Shown here: positions 1-7,970 of the stretch, one piece after another
Numbering within the stretch: the stretch's first letter is position 1
Layout of the letters: the number at the start of each line of letters is the position of its first letter
Source: JBCCFC01 sp965213595
Lineage (GTDB): Bacteria; Chloroflexota; Anaerolineae; Caldilineales; Caldilineaceae
Direction: 5' to 3'
Assembly (NCBI GenBank): GCA_965213595.1
Contig: CBDBZO010000006.1
Location: forward strand, 3,968,001-4,032,000
DNA length: 64,000 bases
Notes under the pieces: generated by a model
What the model saw: the letters and a program-made list of their open reading frames with translations, nothing else
The model's database searches: none
What the model was told of the DNA's origin: nothing
Made by a program: the position numbers and the translations under genes

Positions 1-516
1 CTCGGTAAGGCCACCAGCGGTGGTAAAGTCACCGGTATCGGTGGCTGCGGCGCTCTCGGTTACGTCGTTCGCAGCGGTGATTTCGTCGTCGGCGGTGATT
101 TCGCTGGCTGGCGTCACGTCATCCGTCGCTGTTAACTCAGCGTCTGCCGTCAAGTCATCGGTTTCCGTCACCTCTGCCGTTTCGGTGAGCGCGTCCGCTG
201 CCGTGGACGCGTCCGTATCGGTCAAGTCGACGACGTCGCTGATCTCATCACTCCCTGTCGCGACTTCTACTTCGGTGACGGCGTCCGTTTCCGTCAACTC
301 GCTTGTCGCCGTGCTCTCGGTTGTTTCGGTGGCGGCGTCCGATTCGGCGCCGTCCACCGTGGGTTCTGCGGTGGGTTCAGGCGCGGGGGCTTCTGCCGCT
401 GTGGGTTCGACGTCAGCCGTGGGCGTGGGGTCTGGCTCCCCGCCACCACACGCCACCAGCGCGATGGCCACGAAGCAGGCGGCTGCCCCAACCGAAATTT
501 TGCGAAGAGAGTACAT
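1..516 (-). CDS. Repeat-rich lipoprotein, 3' end outside window
   Basis: An open frame runs from an ATG at 516 leftward off the window, preceded by AGGAG eight bases upstream. The first 23 residues form a lipoprotein signal ending in ALVAC-GGG, so Cys23 should be lipidated and the protein held at the outer face of the membrane. A Pro/Thr/Glu-rich linker follows, then degenerate repeats of the type (T/S)-E-T-D-x-V/L-T rich in Thr, Asp, Glu, Val and Ala. The same layout is seen in the next three minus-strand lipoproteins, where the stalk ends in a FAS1 or PRC-barrel domain, so a globular C-terminal domain probably lies beyond the edge. Function unknown. The opposite-strand Ser/Val-rich frame over the same bases is an antisense shadow. 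Confidence 0.8.
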   Translation of the reverse strand, partial: MYSLRKISVGAAACFVAIALVACGGGEPDPTPTADVEPTAAEAPAPEPTAEPTVDGAESDAATETTESTATSELTETDAVTEVEVATGSDEISDVVDLTDTDASTAADALTETAEVTETDDLTADAELTATDDVTPASEITADDEITAANDVTESAAATDTGDFTTAGGLTE

Positions 517-899
517 AGCGATTTCTCCTGAATACAGTTGAATGGAATGGAGCTCTTGAATTGTCGGGAGAAGTTGAGCAAACGACGCCACGCGGTGAAA
601 CGCACAAGTGCGCAGCAGTCCAGGGCAATATAGCAGAAGAGACGCAAACGTTCAAGCAGAATAAACGGAGGAATGTGCCCTAATTAGTGGCGAAGTGTTA
701 TTTTGAGTGGATTTGACCAGGCACGTCAGTAGATAATATCGAATCAGCAAAGAATCTGATCAATAATTTTCCCAAAAATTGAAGGTTCCTTGGAAAGCCA
801 AAGGGGGAGACGCCGTTGTCTCCCCCTTTTGAACAGGTATTTGTTTAGTAGATCGCTGCGGAAACAGCGGGCATATCCACCGCTCGTCGGTTAGTCTCG
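517..899. other. Intergenic region with terminator and upstream region of lipoprotein gene
   Basis: This stretch separates two minus-strand lipoprotein genes. The part nearest 517 is the upstream region of the left gene and should hold its promoter; it is more AT-rich than the genes, but no clear consensus boxes stand out. The only strong structure is the hairpin at 800-829. Confidence 0.5.
800..829 (-). terminator. Intrinsic terminator after FAS1 lipoprotein gene
   Basis: Perfect 12-bp arms (800-811 and 818-829) around a six-base loop, with five consecutive G:C pairs in the stem. It lies about 70 bases after the stop codon of the upstream minus-strand gene. T-runs flank the stem on either strand, so it could work in both directions. 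Confidence 0.75.
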
Positions 900-1904
900 T
901 TAGTTAGTGATAACGGTGTCGATGACGTGGATGATGCCGTTGTCAGTCTGAATGTCGGCGCCGGTCACTTCCGCGCCGTTAACCGTCACGATGTCACCAT
1001 CGACGCCGACGGTCAGCGTGCCGCCGCCCAGCGTCTCGACTTCCATGCCGTCCGTCAGGCCGCTGGAAAGCACTTCACCCTCCACCACATGGTTGAGCAG
1101 AAGGTCGGTCAGGTCCCCTTCCGGGTCCTGGAGCAGCGTGTCAAGCGTGCCAGCGGGCAGCGCTTCAAAGGCCTCGTCCGTCGGCGCAAAGACGGTGTAG
1201 GAACCACCGCTCAATGTCTCGACCAGGCCTGCTTCCGTCACGGCCAGCACCAGCGTCTCGAAGTCGCCTTGGGCGACGGCCACGTCGACAATCGTGCCGC
1301 CCTCAACCAGCACCTCGTCGGTCACCACGTCCGTATCCGTCACGACCACGACATCCGTCGCGACCACCGTATCCGTCACCACCACCTCTTCCGGCGTCTC
1401 AACCTCAACCTCGACCTCGCCCTCGACTTCACCTTCGCCGCTCTCCGTGCCCAGGTCGGCAGAATCGGTCATGATGTCGCTGTCTTCCAGCGTCTCCGAT
1501 TCGACGTCGGTTTCTTCAGTGGTAATCACTTCCTCCTGCGTTACCACAGAGGTGACGAGGTCTTCGGTGATGACCACGGTATCCGTCGTCACTTCAACTT
1601 CCGTCGTCACCTCAATGCCGGTGATCACGTTTGTATCGGTCACGACGTTGGCATCCTGCGAGACAATTACGCCTTCGCTGTCGGTCGTCTCCTCGGTGTC
1701 AGTCACAACCTCATCGACTTCTGCATCAACGTCAGCGGCAACTTCGTCAACTTCTGCATCAACCTCGGCCACGCCTTCTTCGACCTCGGCCTCCACTGTT
1801 TCGCTCGTGTCGATCGTTTCTACATCGTCGTCGCCACCGCAGGCAACTACGGCAAAGGCCATCATCAAGGCGGCCAGCAACACCAAAAGTTTTCGGGTAT
1901 TCAT
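900..1904 (-). CDS. FAS1 (fasciclin) domain lipoprotein
   Basis: 334 residues, ATG at 1904 behind AGGAGAAACA. Residues 1-22 are a lipoprotein signal ending AVVAC-GG. Residues about 25-200 are a low-complexity acidic stalk made of VTDT, VATD and TTEE-like units. Residues about 205-334 are a FAS1 domain, recognised from the TIVDVAVAQGDFETL start, the YTVFAPTDEAFEALP core (FAS1 H1 box) and the IIHVIDTVI end (H2 box). FAS1 domains act in cell adhesion and surface association. The neighbouring gene is a close paralogue, and the 3' halves remain highly similar at DNA level, so this is a tandem duplication. The long opposite-strand frame is a shadow of the biased repeat codons. Confidence 0.92.
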   Translation of the reverse strand: MNTRKLLVLLAALMMAFAVVACGGDDDVETIDTSETVEAEVEEGVAEVDAEVDEVAADVDAEVDEVVTDTEETTDSEGVIVSQDANVVTDTNVITGIEVTTEVEVTTDTVVITEDLVTSVVTQEEVITTEETDVESETLEDSDIMTDSADLGTESGEGEVEGEVEVEVETPEEVVVTDTVVATDVVVVTDTDVVTDEVLVEGGTIVDVAVAQGDFETLVLAVTEAGLVETLSGGSYTVFAPTDEAFEALPAGTLDTLLQDPEGDLTDLLLNHVVEGEVLSSGLTDGMEVETLGGGTLTVGVDGDIVTVNGAEVTGADIQTDNGIIHVIDTVITN

Positions 1905-1957
1905 TGTTTCTCCTGTGCTAATTGCGTAAAGTTTTGTTGAAATGCTTGCGGCCCTTA

Positions 1958-1989
1958 TTTGGCCCCGCGATCATCTTCGCAGGGCCAAA
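1958..1989 (-). terminator. Possible terminator after second FAS1 gene
   Basis: Arms 1958-1970 and 1977-1989 pair over 13 positions with a single G:U wobble in the minus-strand RNA, loop 1971-1976. It lies in the short gap between the two FAS1 lipoprotein genes. The following T-run is poor, so termination is less certain than for the other hairpins listed. Confidence 0.45.
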
Positions 1990-2031
1990 ACTCAACGGCC
2001 GCTTAGTCAAGCGGGCGCACTCGCCGCTCTG

Positions 2032-3057
2032 TTAATTAGTGATAACGGTATCAATCACGTGGATGATTCCGTTGTCGGTCTGCACGTCGGCGCTGGTCAC
2101 TTCCGCGCCGTTAACCGTCACGGTGTTGCCGTCGACGCCGATGGTCAGCGTGCCGCCGCCCAGCGTCTCGACTTCCATGCCGTCCTCCAGATCGCTGGAA
2201 AGCACTTCGCCCTCCACCACATGGTTGAGCAGAAGGGTTTGCAGGTCACCCTCCGGGTCTTGGAGCAGCGTGTCAAGCGTGCCAGCGGGCAGCGCCTCAA
2301 AGGCTTCGTCCGTCGGTGCGAAGACGGTGTACTCCTCGTCACCGCTCAATGTCTCGACCAGGCCCGCTTCCGTCACGGCCAGCACCAGCGTCTCAAAGTC
2401 GCCCTGGGCGATGGCCACGTCGACAATCGTGCCGCCCTCGACCATCACCTCGTCGGTCACCACGTCCGTATCCGTCACAACCACGACGTCCGTCGCGACC
2501 ACCGTATCCGTCACCACCACCTCTTCCGGCGTCTCGGCGACCACGTCGACCTCGCCCTCTACCTCGGCATCAGCGCTCTCGGTGCCCAGGTCCTCGGACT
2601 CCGTCATCATCGTCGAATCGGTGATCACCGTCGATTCGGTGTCGGTATCCGTGTCGGTGAAGAGCTCGGTCGTTGTCACGGTCGTTGTAACTTCTTCCTC
2701 GGTCACCGCCGTGGTTTCCGTCTCGATATCCGTCTCGGTCAACACTTCAGTGCCCGTCGCCACGACCGTGTCGGTTACGATGTCGGCGTCCTGTGAAACG
2801 ATTTCGGCATCGGCATCGGCATCGGCATCAGCGTCGGCGTCGGCGTCGGTCACCACATCGGTATCGGTCAAGACTTCGGCGTCCGCGTCGTCTTCAACAA
2901 GATCCGCATCATCTTCGACGACTTCCGCGTCGTCCTCCACAATGACGGTGTCGTCTTCGACAACGTTATCGTCACCACCACCACAAGCAACCAGCGCGAT
3001 GGATAGCATCAACACAGCAGCGAGGCCGTACAGCTTTTTCAAAATTTGAAACTTCAT
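2032..3057 (-). CDS. FAS1 (fasciclin) domain lipoprotein, paralogue
   Basis: 341 residues from ATG 3057, chosen over a longer in-frame start because TAGGAGG lies about ten bases before it and because the lipoprotein signal (ending IALVAC-GGG, Cys25) then begins at the N-terminus. The acidic stalk (about 28-210) differs from its paralogue by runs such as a repeated Asp-Ala stretch and VEDDA repeats. The C-terminal FAS1 domain is almost the same as that of the adjacent gene. Upstream, a TTGACA at 3134-3139 (minus) could be a -35 box, but the matching -10 is poor. Role inferred as surface adhesion or matrix contact. Confidence 0.92.
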   Translation of the reverse strand: MKFQILKKLYGLAAVLMLSIALVACGGGDDNVVEDDTVIVEDDAEVVEDDADLVEDDADAEVLTDTDVVTDADADADADADADAEIVSQDADIVTDTVVATGTEVLTETDIETETTAVTEEEVTTTVTTTELFTDTDTDTESTVITDSTMMTESEDLGTESADAEVEGEVDVVAETPEEVVVTDTVVATDVVVVTDTDVVTDEVMVEGGTIVDVAIAQGDFETLVLAVTEAGLVETLSGDEEYTVFAPTDEAFEALPAGTLDTLLQDPEGDLQTLLLNHVVEGEVLSSDLEDGMEVETLGGGTLTIGVDGNTVTVNGAEVTSADVQTDNGIIHVIDTVITN

Positions 3058-3566
3058 TGGGTTTTTTCCTCCTAAATCGGATTGATTGTTAAACTTAAGG
3101 AATAGATTTATCACAAAATTGAGCACGGCGCTGTGTCAAAATGTGTAGTAAACGTTGGCCTTGATCGCGCCTTTATTCAAACAAAAATAGATAGGCTTAT
3201 CAAAGGCTCAAGACGAACGGACTTACTATAGCAAGCCGTCTTGCAAATCTCTATAGGTAGAGATATGGGCCGCAGATACATATTGGCACATTTTTGGTCT
3301 TTCATCTGTGAAGAATAGTCCAAGGCTTGCAATTCTGACAAAATGAAAAGGGAAGCCTACTCGGGCTTCCCTTATTCATTGCAATTTGCTTGCAGGAATA
3401 TGTGGCAATCCTACCAGCGGGGTGGGGCGCAGATTATTAGACGGTTCGTATACGCGACCGCTGGTGGCTAAAGACCACCAATTCGCCTGCGAGAAACCAT
3501 CTGGAAGCCTGTTGATCGGATGGTGACACGCGCTGGTAACTATCTAAATGCTTGCGCCCTCGCGCC
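3058..3566. other. Intergenic region
   Basis: About 500 bases between two minus-strand lipoprotein genes. The part near 3058-3300 is AT-rich and should hold the promoter of the FAS1 gene. A clear terminator for the upstream PRC-barrel gene lies at 3348-3373. No convincing coding frame was found; a 103-residue basic frame at 3437-3748 is antisense or out-of-frame noise. Confidence 0.5.
3348..3373 (-). terminator. Intrinsic terminator after PRC-barrel gene
   Basis: Ten-base-pair perfect stem (3348-3357 with 3364-3373) around a six-base loop, followed on the minus strand by CTTTTCATTTTG. It follows the stop codon of the PRC-barrel frame by about 190 bases and ends that transcript. Confidence 0.75.
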
Positions 3567-4046
3567 CTAACGATTTTCCCAGAAGGATTGAATGGCCGAA
3601 TCCCAGCCTTCGTCACCCACTTCGACATCTTCTGTGGTGGGCGCCTCCTGCAGCTCTTCCTCGGTGATGTCCAGGATGAGGCGCGGCGGCTGACGTTGCG
3701 CAAGTGGGTCGACGGCGGCGGGATCGGCGGGCGCTGCCGCGGGGTCAACCGCGGTGCTGGTCAGCGGCTGGCTGGCGGCCGCCTCGGCCGTGGCGTCCAG
3801 CGCGGCATCGAGCTCTTCGAGGTTGCCCGGATCGTAAGTGAACGCGCTCAGCGGAATGGCGTACTGGCTATCGCCGATTCCCAGGAAGCCGCCAAACGAG
3901 AGCACCGCGTATTCGATCTGCCCAGTTTCCAGGTCGACGACAAAATCTTCAACCGCGCCGAGCCCTTCCCCCTCGCTGTTTTCTACATTCAGGTTGAAGA
4001 AATCATTGCCGCGCAGAACTGCCCCTTCGCCACCGGGAATGCCCAT
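3567..4046 (-). CDS. PRC-barrel domain, downstream half of a frame-split lipoprotein gene
   Basis: This frame encodes a PRC-barrel-type domain: LRGNDFFNLNVENSEGEGLG, then EDFVVDLETGQIEYAVLSFG and the DSQYAIPLSAF end. An Ala/Pro linker and a short acidic C-terminus follow. The listed ATG at 4046 has no ribosome site. In the same frame just upstream the codons read as further stalk residues (ATETAAVVPAA) continuing the repeat of the neighbouring lipoprotein. The two frames therefore look like one gene, signal-stalk-PRC barrel, split by a one-base difference near 4078-4086. PRC-barrels bind small ligands or mediate protein contacts; here it would sit outside the membrane. Confidence 0.75.
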   Translation of the reverse strand: MGIPGGEGAVLRGNDFFNLNVENSEGEGLGAVEDFVVDLETGQIEYAVLSFGGFLGIGDSQYAIPLSAFTYDPGNLEELDAALDATAEAAASQPLTSTAVDPAAAPADPAAVDPLAQRQPPRLILDITEEELQEAPTTEDVEVGDEGWDSAIQSFWENR

Positions 4047-4951
4047 GGCAGCGGGTACGACGGCCGCTGTCTCCGTTGCTCCGAGTCAGTCACCGCCGAG
4101 TCAGTCACTGCTTCCGCGTCAGTTACCGTTTCTGCGTCAGTCACTGTTTCCGCGTCGGTCACTGCTTCCGCATCGGTCATCATCTCTACATCGGTTACCG
4201 CTTCCGAGTCGGTCATTGTCTCAGAGTCGGTCATTGCTGCCGAGTCCGTTACGGCTTCGGCAGGGTCGATCTCCGTCACGGTCAAGCCCGTACCGTCCGT
4301 CGCGGCGCTGGAATCTGTCATCGCCTCTGTGTCGGTGACGACCCCGGCGGCGCTTACGCCTGCCTCTGTATCAGCGTCATCCGTCGCCGCTTCGGCGTCG
4401 GTTGCGGTCTCCGTTTCCGTCATGGCCTCCGTTTCAGTCATGGCTGCATCGGCAGCTTCCTCAACCGCTTCCGTCAGCGTTTCAGAATCTGTCACGGCCT
4501 CAGAATCCGTCATGGATTCAGAATCTGTTACGGCTTCAGAGTCAGTAATGGCCTCACCGTCCGTCGCCACGCCCGTCTCCGTAATGGCCTCACCGTCCGT
4601 CGCCACGCCCGTCTCTGTAACGGCCTCTGTATCGGTTGCCGTGTCAGCGTCGGTTACCGCCTCGGTCTCCGTGGCCACATCCGTCTCCGTCACTAAGTCC
4701 GTCTCCGTAGCCACATCAACGTCAGTCACGGCCTCCGTCTCGGTTGTGACCTCGGAATCGGTCACGAGCTCGGCTGGCTCTTCAACGGCTGGCTCTTCGG
4801 TCGGCTCTTCGGTCGGCTCTTCGACGGCTGGCTCCTCTGCGGCAACGGTCGGTTCTGCGGTGGGTTCGCTGTCACCACCGCCACACGCCGCTAGCCCAAT
4901 AGCCAGCAGCACCATGGCAATCAGGCCGTACAAATTGCGGAAAGATCGCAT
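3989..4951 (-). CDS. Repeat-stalk lipoprotein, upstream half of frame-split gene
   Basis: 320 residues from ATG 4951, preceded by AAGGAGGAAAA; a longer in-frame start at 5173 is rejected because it lacks a site and puts the signal peptide in the middle. Signal ends IGLAAC-GGG (Cys23). Residues about 60-300 are repeats of six to seven residues such as T-D-S-E-A-V and TETxVAT. The last about 25 residues (after VTDSE) are unlike the stalk, because the frame leaves the reading frame of the PRC-barrel domain. Restoring one G in the GGAGCAACG stretch would fuse it to that domain. It could be a real broken gene, a slippage-controlled switch in the repeat tract, or a base-call error. Confidence 0.75.
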   Translation of the reverse strand: MRSFRNLYGLIAMVLLAIGLAACGGGDSEPTAEPTVAAEEPAVEEPTEEPTEEPAVEEPAELVTDSEVTTETEAVTDVDVATETDLVTETDVATETEAVTDADTATDTEAVTETGVATDGEAITETGVATDGEAITDSEAVTDSESMTDSEAVTDSETLTEAVEEAADAAMTETEAMTETETATDAEAATDDADTEAGVSAAGVVTDTEAMTDSSAATDGTGLTVTEIDPAEAVTDSAAMTDSETMTDSEAVTDVEMMTDAEAVTDAETVTDAETVTDAEAVTDSAVTDSEQRRQRPSYPLPWAFPVAKGQFCAAMISST

Positions 4952-5190
4952 TTTTCCTCCTTGATGTGTTGTATTGTATGGTGAATTTTTGGAGAAAGAG
5001 AGTGAAGTGCACGTCGAGTATAGCGACATAAGCGGCGCAGAAATGTATGAAATACCGTAATCTGTCCGCATTGGCTTGTTTGTGAAATTCTGCTTAAAAT
5101 TGAGAGAATTCGTCGCCTCTTTTTTGCACGTCATCGGTTCTTGATCCGCTTCCAGCCTGCATTTATTGCCCAAAATCTACAGGTAAGCTT

Positions 5191-6108
5191 ATGAGTCATT
5201 CCTCCACGCCCGCTATCGACTTTTTGGCAATCGGCGCAATTACCCAAGATTTAATTGGCGAAATGCAGGAAAACCCAACGAGCGAGGGCTACCGACTCGG
5301 CGGCACGGTTAGCTTTGCGGCCATTACCGCGCTGCAGCTGGGTCGCCGCCCCACTATTTTGACGCGCGCCGCGCCGCAGACTGACTTTTCGGAGCTGCCC
5401 AGCGCCGTCGAGCTCTGCCTGCTGCCCAGCGAACACACCACCACCTTTGCCAACCACTACCGCGGTCGCAATCGACAGCAGTACGTCTACACGCCGATTG
5501 CGCCAATTGAGGCAGAAGACATCGATCCTTCACTGCGGCGGGCACGGGTGGTGCTGCTGGGGCCGCTGGTGGATGAAATTGGGGCGGATGTGCCGCCGGT
5601 GTTTAGCGAGGAGACGCTCGTTGCTGCCGTGCCGCAGGGCTGGATGCGGCAGTGGGATGAGACGGGCCGCGTGGAGCGCAAGCCGTGGGACAATGCAGAG
5701 CAGATTCTGCCCCACCTGGACGTGCTGGTGCTCTCGATCGAGGACATCGGCTACGATCTCAGCGCGCTGATTCCGCTGAGCCAGCAGGTGTCCCGCATGG
5801 TGCTGACGGAGAGCCGCAACGGCAGCACGCTCTACCTGCGCAACAAGCGAGGTCGCTTGATCACTGCCAAGATTCCGCCGCGCCCCGCTCGCGAAGTCGA
5901 CCCCACGGGCGCGGGCGACATCTTCACCGCCGCCTTTGTCTTGCGCCTGCAGGAGATTGGTGATCCCATTCACGCCGCGCGCTTTGCCAACGTCACGGCC
6001 TCGTTTGGGGTGGAGGGCGAGGGCGTCTCGGCCATTCCCACGCGCGAGCAGGTGCTGCGCTACATGGCCGAGCACCCGATTGATCCGCTGCTGGTGGCGG
6101 TGGAGTAG
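5191..6108 (+). CDS. PfkB-family carbohydrate kinase
   Basis: 305 residues, ATG at 5191 with AGG eight bases upstream. The N-terminus (FLAIGAITQDLI) is the first beta strand of the ribokinase fold; LGGTVSFAAITALQLG is the sugar-side glycine motif; and VDPTGAGDIFTAAFVLRL near residue 235 is the second PfkB signature with the catalytic Asp of GAGD. It should phosphorylate a sugar or nucleoside using ATP in the cytoplasm; the substrate cannot be told. It stands alone, divergent from the lipoprotein gene at 4951 and convergent with the barstar gene, so it likely has its own promoter in the 239-base divergent gap. Confidence 0.88.
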   Translation: MSHSSTPAIDFLAIGAITQDLIGEMQENPTSEGYRLGGTVSFAAITALQLGRRPTILTRAAPQTDFSELPSAVELCLLPSEHTTTFANHYRGRNRQQYVYTPIAPIEAEDIDPSLRRARVVLLGPLVDEIGADVPPVFSEETLVAAVPQGWMRQWDETGRVERKPWDNAEQILPHLDVLVLSIEDIGYDLSALIPLSQQVSRMVLTESRNGSTLYLRNKRGRLITAKIPPRPAREVDPTGAGDIFTAAFVLRLQEIGDPIHAARFANVTASFGVEGEGVSAIPTREQVLRYMAEHPIDPLLVAVE

Positions 6109-6149
6109 ATAGTGGGCAGTGGTTGCTGGCTACTGCTTGCTGCTTACTG

Positions 6150-6602
6150 CTACAGCCAGGGCACGTCGCGCAGCGTGCGCTTGGTGTGGCGCAGCAGCAC
6201 GGAGAAAGGCGTGCCCCGTTCGCGCCAGTAAACAACAGCACCCATCAGGATGCTGTGCACCGTGAGCCATTGCGCGCGCTGCTGAGCAAAGCGCGCGGCA
6301 AAATCAAAGAGCAGCACGTAGCCGCGCGGCTGCTTTCCCTGCGCCGTCTCGATCCACGATAGGTCCGTGACCAACTCCTCAAACGCATCCCAATTTTGCC
6401 CGGCGTAATTTGGAAAGTGCATGGCGCGACCAGCCTCGCGCAGGAAGGTGGCTTTGTCGTAGACGGCGCGACCGTCCATCACAAAGCAGCGCCCGCCCCG
6501 CGACTCCACGCTCTGCATAATGCGTGCCGCCGGCTTCGTGCCGTCGACGCGATAAATGCCGGGCGCTGCTTTGCCCTCGATTAAGCGTTCCACTTTCCTC
6601 AC
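6150..6602 (-). CDS. Barstar-family RNase inhibitor
   Basis: 150 residues, GTG start at 6602 overlapping the TGA of the RNase gene (GTGA), so translation is probably coupled. The barstar signature FPNYAGQNWDAFEELVTDL lies in the middle (about residues 63-81), where barstar places its enzyme-binding helix and acidic residues. The N-terminal 35 residues (GIYRVDG...) also match the extended barstar-like proteins. It should bind and block the neighbouring barnase-like RNase inside the cell, protecting it during synthesis. Gene order toxin then inhibitor with overlap is the common layout. Confidence 0.9.
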   Translation of the reverse strand: MRKVERLIEGKAAPGIYRVDGTKPAARIMQSVESRGGRCFVMDGRAVYDKATFLREAGRAMHFPNYAGQNWDAFEELVTDLSWIETAQGKQPRGYVLLFDFAARFAQQRAQWLTVHSILMGAVVYWRERGTPFSVLLRHTKRTLRDVPWL

Positions 6603-7129
6603 GGCTCCATCCCTGCTTCCATTCCTTCGGGCACAATCTCGCGAAAGCTGTTGTAGTGATCGTCGGTGTAGTAGAGTTCATCGTCCGCCCCGCCCACAAT
6701 TCGCCGCGCACCCCGATCCGGCGAACCCGGCGTCTCGACGGTGTACTCGCGGTAGTAGCCCACATCCGCCAGGGGGAGCAAGCGTTCGCGATTCTGAAAG
6801 AGCGCGCCGTCCTGGCTGTAGGGGAACGGCCCGTTGCGCGCGATGAGCGACATGGTTTCGTGCGCTTCGGGAGGTAAAGCGCCGCCGGGGATCAGCGGCA
6901 GGCCGCTGGCTGGGCGGTAAGCGAGATTGCCGCTGGCTGTATTGGGCGGCGCTTCCGCCTGCGGTTGCGCAACCGGTGCTTGTTGGGCACTGGTTGCATC
7001 TTCCCCCAGCAGCGCCCCAATCGTCTCGGTGGGAATTTCACCGGTGGAGAGGTAGCCGATCAGCGCCACCGCGGCCACGGCCAGCAGCGTCCACAGCGAG
7101 CGCCGCGAGTTGGGAGAGTTGGAATTCAT
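6599..7129 (-). CDS. Membrane-anchored or secreted barnase-like guanyl-specific RNase
   Basis: 176 residues. A hydrophobic segment near residues 11-27 (SLWTLLAVAAVALIGYL) is a signal peptide or anchor, followed by an Ala/Pro/Gln linker. The C-terminal about 90 residues match the microbial RNase (N1/barnase) fold: GPFPYSQDG and FQNRE..LP, then YYREYTVETPGSPDRGARR and YYTDDHYNSFREI. These supply the expected Glu (YTVE), Arg (RGARR) and His (DDHYNSF) of the active site. It would cleave RNA after guanosine, most likely outside the producing cell. Encoded directly upstream of its barstar. No clear ribosome site precedes the ATG. Confidence 0.9.
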   Translation of the reverse strand: MNSNSPNSRRSLWTLLAVAAVALIGYLSTGEIPTETIGALLGEDATSAQQAPVAQPQAEAPPNTASGNLAYRPASGLPLIPGGALPPEAHETMSLIARNGPFPYSQDGALFQNRERLLPLADVGYYREYTVETPGSPDRGARRIVGGADDELYYTDDHYNSFREIVPEGMEAGMEP

Positions 7130-7152
7130 AAATATCGGTAATGTAGGAAGCG

Positions 7153-7518
7153 TTAGGTCGCAGCCATTGCTGGCAGTGGCAGCGGAATCCCTTCAGCCTC
7201 AATATTGTGGACGAAGGGCATACCGAGTTGGCGCTGGGTGGCCCAGCGTTTCGCCGAGTAGACGCGCACTGAGATGACCACTTCATGGCTCCACAGCACG
7301 TTGTAAGCAATTCGCCACAGCTCACGCTGGAAGTCATTCTCTTCGTTGTCTACAATCGCTAGCAAGTCGACGTCGGATTCTGCGTCGTCGTCGCCGCGCG
7401 CTTTGGAGCCGAAGAGGACAATTCTTTGCAGACGGTTGGGGAATTCCCGCTGTACGCGAGAGACATAGTCGGCAATTGCCGCTTGGTCTGCCAATGTCAA
7501 ATGTTCTAGGTTCACCAT
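7153..7518 (-). CDS. MNT-type nucleotidyltransferase domain protein (antitoxin candidate)
   Basis: 121 residues. The pol-beta-superfamily motif GSKARGDDDAESDVDLL (about residues 37-53) gives the GS-x10-DxD pattern of minimal nucleotidyltransferases. The start ATG at 7518 shares one base with the HEPN stop codon (TAATG), so the two are translationally coupled. In known HEPN/MNT pairs the MNT partner neutralises the HEPN RNase by adding AMP to it. Here that role is inferred from pairing and gene order (HEPN first). Located directly upstream of the barnase/barstar pair on the same strand. Confidence 0.85.
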   Translation of the reverse strand: MVNLEHLTLADQAAIADYVSRVQREFPNRLQRIVLFGSKARGDDDAESDVDLLAIVDNEENDFQRELWRIAYNVLWSHEVVISVRVYSAKRWATQRQLGMPFVHNIEAEGIPLPLPAMAAT

Positions 7519-7910
7519 TACAGAATGTCCTCTCCCCGCAAATAGGCTTCACATTTCTCGACAAACTCTGATGCTACCTCAACTATCCGAATGGCAATCA
7601 TATCGTCTGCGTGACCGAGCATCTCATAATCGACGACGTTGCGGCGCTCAAATGCCTCTGCATAAATTTGGCCATCTGTCGTCGGAAAGATACGTGTTTT
7701 GACAAACAGACGATTGAATTCCGACAGCACGCCGCTGTGCTTGCTGCGCTCAATGCCGTGCATCAACAGCAACCCCGACGCCGCGTAAAAGAACGCGTAG
7801 TAGGCGCGGTTGACGGCGATGCCGAAATAGTCGCCGTCGAGATTATAGCGCGCGCCGCTAATGGCGCGCTGAGCTGCTTCGACGTGCAGGCGGATGAGGT
7901 CGCGGTTCAC
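7518..7910 (-). CDS. HEPN domain protein (UPF0332-like, toxin candidate)
   Basis: Reading from GTG 7910 gives 130 residues; an in-frame TTG at 7946 would add 12. I prefer 7910 because the 7946 TTG is itself part of a TTGACA -35 box. Helical HEPN core: an NRAYYAFFYAASGLLL motif around residue 40 and KHSGVLSEF after it, as in UPF0332 proteins. Such proteins pair with MNT nucleotidyltransferases as toxin-antitoxin or regulatory complexes. I do not see an unambiguous R-x4-6-H RNase motif, so nuclease activity is not claimed. One-base overlap with the MNT gene. Confidence 0.82.
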   Translation of the reverse strand: MNRDLIRLHVEAAQRAISGARYNLDGDYFGIAVNRAYYAFFYAASGLLLMHGIERSKHSGVLSEFNRLFVKTRIFPTTDGQIYAEAFERRNVVDYEMLGHADDMIAIRIVEVASEFVEKCEAYLRGEDIL

Positions 7911-7946
7911 GGAGGATAGTGTAGAACGAAGTGGAGGGTCTGTCAA
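7911..7946 (-). promoter_or_regulatory. Sigma-70-like promoter of HEPN-MNT genes, leaderless start
   Basis: On the minus strand a perfect TTGACA (7946-7941) is followed after 17 bases by TACACT (7923-7918, four of six to consensus). The expected start site, about seven bases on, falls at the GTG codon at 7910. That fits a leaderless mRNA beginning with the start codon and explains why no ribosome site is present. Confidence 0.6.
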
Positions 7947-7970
7947 TCGGCGCAGGCGATTTACGCTTTA

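Noticed and set aside
927..1940. Long plus-strand frames opposite the FAS1 and repeat lipoprotein genes (also 2039-3049, 3552-4964 and 20-541).
   Set aside because: They are antisense shadows of the biased, stop-poor repeat codons; no ribosome sites, and their His/Arg or Ser/Val composition is a direct result of the repeats.
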